Shown here piece after piece: positions 13,815 through 16,294 of a DNA stretch of 16,294 bases. The notes under the pieces are model-generated. The model saw nothing but the letters and a program-made list of their open reading frames with translations, searched no databases and was not told where the DNA came from. Location: assembly GCA_964471535.1 (NCBI GenBank), contig CAYYHA010000074.1:1-16294 (forward strand), in the 5' to 3' direction. This DNA comes from CAYYHA01 sp964471535 (GTDB taxonomy: Bacteria; Myxococcota; Myxococcia; SLRQ01). Each line of letters opens with the position of its first letter. Position 1 is the stretch's first letter. The translations under genes were made by a program, and so were the position numbers.

Positions 13815-14159
13815 GTGACCCATGCCTACAGCGACGACGATCTGGTCGTGGTCCTCGACGAGCTGACGCCGGCAAACGCGGAGATCGTGGCCGCCTATCT
13901 CAACGCGCAGGGGGTGGAGGCCTTCACGCGGGACGTCAACACCGAGAGCGTGCTCCCAGGTATGGGCATCCACGGGGCAAAGGTGGCGGTGCGGGCCGGG
14001 GACGCCGAGCGGGCGCGGGAGCTCGTCCGCATCGTCGAGCAGGTCAGCGACGAGGAGCTCGAGGCATTGGCGCTCGGATCGAAGCCCGACGGGGGCAGCC
14101 CGGAAGAGGGCGGTGACGCAGGGGCACGGGAGCCGACCCCGCCTGATTCCGAGCGCTGA
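13815..14159 (+). CDS. DUF2007 domain protein (putative signal-transducing protein)
   Basis: The product has 114 residues and starts at GTG 13815, with GGAGG at 13803-13807, seven nt upstream. The ATG at 13822 is in another frame. Residues about 9-72 match the small DUF2007 alpha-beta fold: LVVVLDELTPANAEIVAAYL is the first strand and helix, then NAQGVEAFTRD, and finally AKVAVRAGDAERARELVRIV with the closing strand and helix. The family is related to ACT/PII-like small domains and is annotated as putative signal transducing, but no ligand is established as far as I know. The C-terminal 35 residues are acidic, Gly/Pro/Glu-rich and probably disordered. No signal peptide or membrane segment is present. 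It sits 97 nt upstream of purL, so co-transcription is possible. Confidence 0.86.
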   Translation: MTHAYSDDDLVVVLDELTPANAEIVAAYLNAQGVEAFTRDVNTESVLPGMGIHGAKVAVRAGDAERARELVRIVEQVSDEELEALALGSKPDGGSPEEGGDAGAREPTPPDSER

Positions 14160-14234
14160 GGCGCCCCGTACGCATCCGACGCACACCGGGTTCGGGTGCA
14201 CAGAGACCAGCGGCGGGAGCCGGGCCCAGCGCTT

Positions 14235-14250
14235 GCCCCCGGGCAGGGGC
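14235..14250 (+). promoter_or_regulatory. Hairpin covering the purL ribosome-binding region
   Basis: GCCCC-CGGGCA-GGGGC forms a perfect five-bp GC stem with a six-nt loop that ends six nt before the purL ATG. The right arm (AGGGG) is the only Shine-Dalgarno-like sequence in front of purL, so folding would hide it. No purine-riboswitch core is recognisable in the 97-nt leader. Confidence 0.35.
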
Positions 14251-14256
14251 CACGCT

Positions 14257-16294
14257 ATGGCAGCGCCCATGGAGCCGCAGGAACTTCGCCCGAGCCCCCG
14301 TCCCGGTGACCCCGAAGTCGACGAGGCCCTCGCCCTCGAGCACGGCCTCTCCCCCGAGGAGTGGGAGCGCGTCCTGCGCATCCTGGGGCGCACCCCGACC
14401 TTCACGGAGCTGGGGATCTTCAGCGTGATGTGGAGCGAGCACTGCTCCTACAAGTCGAGCCGCGTCCACTTGAAGCGCCTGCCCACCGAAGGGCCGCGGG
14501 TCCTGCAGGGCCCCGGGGAGAACGCCGGCGTGGTCGACGTGGGTGAGGGCATGGCCGTGGCCTTCAAAATCGAGAGCCACAACCATCCCAGCTACATCGA
14601 GCCCTACCAGGGCGCCGCCACCGGGGTAGGTGGCATCCTGCGCGACGTCTTCACCATGGGCGCTCGCCCCATCGCCTCGCTGAACTCGCTGCGCTTCGGC
14701 CGGCCGGAGCATCCCCGCACGCCCTACCTGGTCAGCGGCGTGGTGGCGGGCATCGGCGGCTACGGCAACTGCGTCGGCGTGCCGACGGTCGGGGGCGAGG
14801 TCTACTTCGACGAGGCCTACGACGGAAACTGCCTCGTCAACGCCTTCACCTTGGGCGTGCTTCCGGCCGATCGCATCTTCCGCGGCGAGGCGTCGGGACC
14901 TGGAAACCCCGTGCTCTACGTAGGCGCGAAGACGGGACGCGACGGGATCCACGGCGCCACCATGGCAAGCGACGTCTTCGACGAAGAGAGCGAAGCGAAA
15001 CGCCCGACCGTTCAGGTCGGAGATCCCTTCACCGAGAAGCTCCTCCTCGAAGCCTGTCTCGAGCTGATGGCCACCGATCTCATCGTCGGGATCCAGGACA
15101 TGGGTGCCGCCGGGCTAAGCAGCAGCAGCGTCGAGATGGCCGACCGTGCAGGCACGGGCATCCGCCTCGACCTCGACCGCGTCCCAAGGCGCGAGGAGGG
15201 GATGACGCCCTACGAGATCATGCTCTCCGAATCGCAGGAGCGCATGCTCATGGTGATCCGGCGCGGCTGCGAGGAGGAGGCCCGACGCATCTTCGAGAAA
15301 TGGGACCTCGATGCGGTGGTGGTAGGCGAGGTGATCGAGGCGCCGTACCTCGTTCTGGAGGAGCGCGGAAAGACGGTGGCGGCCCTTCCCATCCAACCAC
15401 TGACTGCGCAGGCGCCGCGCTACGAGCGGGAACAGCGCCGGCCCCAGTGGCTCGATGCGCTCCACGCCTTCGATCCCGACACGCTTCCCGAGGCGGAGGA
15501 CCACAGCCAGACCCTGCTCACCCTCCTCGCCTCGCCCAACATCGCCAGCAAGCGCTGGATCTACGAGCAGTACGATCACATGGTGCGCCTGGGCACTGTC
15601 GTTCGGCCCGGAGAGGCCGACGCCGCGGTGGTGCGCGTTCCCGGTACCTCGCGCGCGGTGGCGCTCTCGGTCGACTGCAATCCGCGCTATGTCTATCTCG
15701 ACCCGCGCATCGGCGCTCGCCACGCGGTGGCCGAGGCGGCAAGGAACGTCTCGTGTGTGGGGGCCGAGCCGCTTGCCGTCACCGACTGCCTCAACTTTGG
15801 AAATCCGGAGAACCCGGAGATCATGTGGCAGTTCGCGCAGGCGGTGCAGGGCATCGCCGAGGCGTGCGAAGCCCTGCAGACCCCCGTCGTCTCCGGAAAC
15901 GTCAGCCTCTACAACGAGACCGAGGGCAAGGCGATCCTTCCGACGCCCACGGTGGCAATGGTGGGCCTCTTGCGCGACCCCGATCGTCACGCCGTCTCCT
16001 ACCTGAAGGGTGCCGGCCGCGCCATCGCGCTCCTTGGGGTGACTCGGGGCGAGATCGGAGGCAGCGAGTACCTGTGGACCGTGCATGGAACCCGCGCCGG
16101 CCGGCCACCAGCGATCGACCTCGAGTTCGAGGGGCGGGTGCAGCGCGCGGTGCGCCGCATGATCGCCGAGGGCCTGGTGGAGACGGCGCACGACGTCAGC
16201 GAAGGGGGCATTGCGGTGGCGCTAGCGGAGCTGTGCCTTTGCACCCGGCACCCCGACGATCCTGCGGTGGGCCTCGAGGTCACCCTGCCGGAGC
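14257..16294 (+). CDS. purL: Phosphoribosylformylglycinamidine synthase subunit PurL, 3' end cut by window edge
   Basis: The first 679 residues are present; the bacterial small-type protein is usually about 730-760, so roughly 50-80 are missing. PurL converts FGAR to FGAM with ATP and ammonia supplied by PurQ, with PurS bridging, in the fourth step of de novo purine synthesis. Start ATG 14257 was chosen; an in-frame ATG at 14269 is an alternative. His62 in MWSEHCSYKSSR is the conserved N-terminal active-site residue. FKIESHNHPSYIEPYQGAAT (His108, His110) with GVGGILRD forms the first nucleotide-site loop. GIQDMGAAGLSSSSVEMA, ESQERML, DCLNFGNPENPE and VVSGNVSLYNET mark the two AIRS-like repeats. 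AHDVSEGGIAVALAE lies near the cut. The frame is intact to the edge. No purQ or purS is in the window. Confidence 0.98.
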   Translation, partial: MAAPMEPQELRPSPRPGDPEVDEALALEHGLSPEEWERVLRILGRTPTFTELGIFSVMWSEHCSYKSSRVHLKRLPTEGPRVLQGPGENAGVVDVGEGMAVAFKIESHNHPSYIEPYQGAATGVGGILRDVFTMGARPIASLNSLRFGRPEHPRTPYLVSGVVAGIGGYGNCVGVPTVGGEVYFDEAYDGNCLVNAFTLGVLPADRIFRGEASGPGNPVLYVGAKTGRDGIHGATMASDVFDEESEAKRPTVQVGDPFTEKLLLEACLELMATDLIVGIQDMGAAGLSSSSVEMADRAGTGIRLDLDRVPRREEGMTPYEIMLSESQERMLMVIRRGCEEEARRIFEKWDLDAVVVGEVIEAPYLVLEERGKTVAALPIQPLTAQAPRYEREQRRPQWLDALHAFDPDTLPEAEDHSQTLLTLLASPNIASKRWIYEQYDHMVRLGTVVRPGEADAAVVRVPGTSRAVALSVDCNPRYVYLDPRIGARHAVAEAARNVSCVGAEPLAVTDCLNFGNPENPEIMWQFAQAVQGIAEACEALQTPVVSGNVSLYNETEGKAILPTPTVAMVGLLRDPDRHAVSYLKGAGRAIALLGVTRGEIGGSEYLWTVHGTRAGRPPAIDLEFEGRVQRAVRRMIAEGLVETAHDVSEGGIAVALAELCLCTRHPDDPAVGLEVTLPE

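Overview
The window is a compact, gene-dense stretch of a high-GC (roughly 70% by eye) bacterial chromosome. Codon third positions are strongly G/C throughout. The gene content (predicted lipoproteins with Gly/Asp linkers and Cys modules, a collagen-like lipoprotein, a DUF2330 protein next to an RnfD-like membrane protein, a bacterial SMUG1 glycosylase) suggests a member of the Myxococcota / former Deltaproteobacteria. That placement is inference from gene style, not from a phylogenetic marker. I see no rRNA, tRNA, CRISPR array, insertion sequence or phage gene.

Layout. (1) 1-750, minus: 5' part of a lipoprotein with two collagen-like Gly-X-Y blocks, cut by the window edge. (2) 817-6727, plus: a tightly packed five-gene run. 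It encodes an isoaspartyl peptidase/asparaginase, a BtuF-like cobalamin-binding protein without a signal peptide, a small two-helix membrane protein, an exported staphylococcal-nuclease-type protein with a C-terminal OB-like domain, and a large glycoside hydrolase family 31 lipoprotein. (3) 6749-9054, minus: an ALDH3-type aldehyde dehydrogenase preceded by a lipoprotein built from six four-cysteine modules. (4) 9112-9513, plus: glyoxalase I. (5) 9589-11800, minus: an RnfD-like membrane protein overlapping a secreted DUF2330 protein by 143 nt. (6) 11828-13444, plus: a YafK-type L,D-transpeptidase-family enzyme and SMUG1. (7) 13445-13814: the only long stretch without a supported gene. (8) 13815-16294, plus: a DUF2007 protein and purL, which runs off the right edge.

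How the genes fit together. The five-gene run mixes exported scavenging functions (nuclease, alpha-glycosidase) with a cytoplasmic dipeptidase and a corrinoid-binding protein. The spacing indicates an operon, but I see no single pathway linking the products. The aldehyde dehydrogenase and glyoxalase I both detoxify reactive carbonyls but lie on opposite strands. PurL is a housekeeping purine enzyme and SMUG1 is base-excision repair. The least explained parts are the RnfD-like/DUF2330 pair, the six-module Cys lipoprotein, the collagen-like lipoprotein and the cysteine cluster in the GH31 barrel. I found no convincing evidence of a wholly new multi-gene defence or mobile system here.
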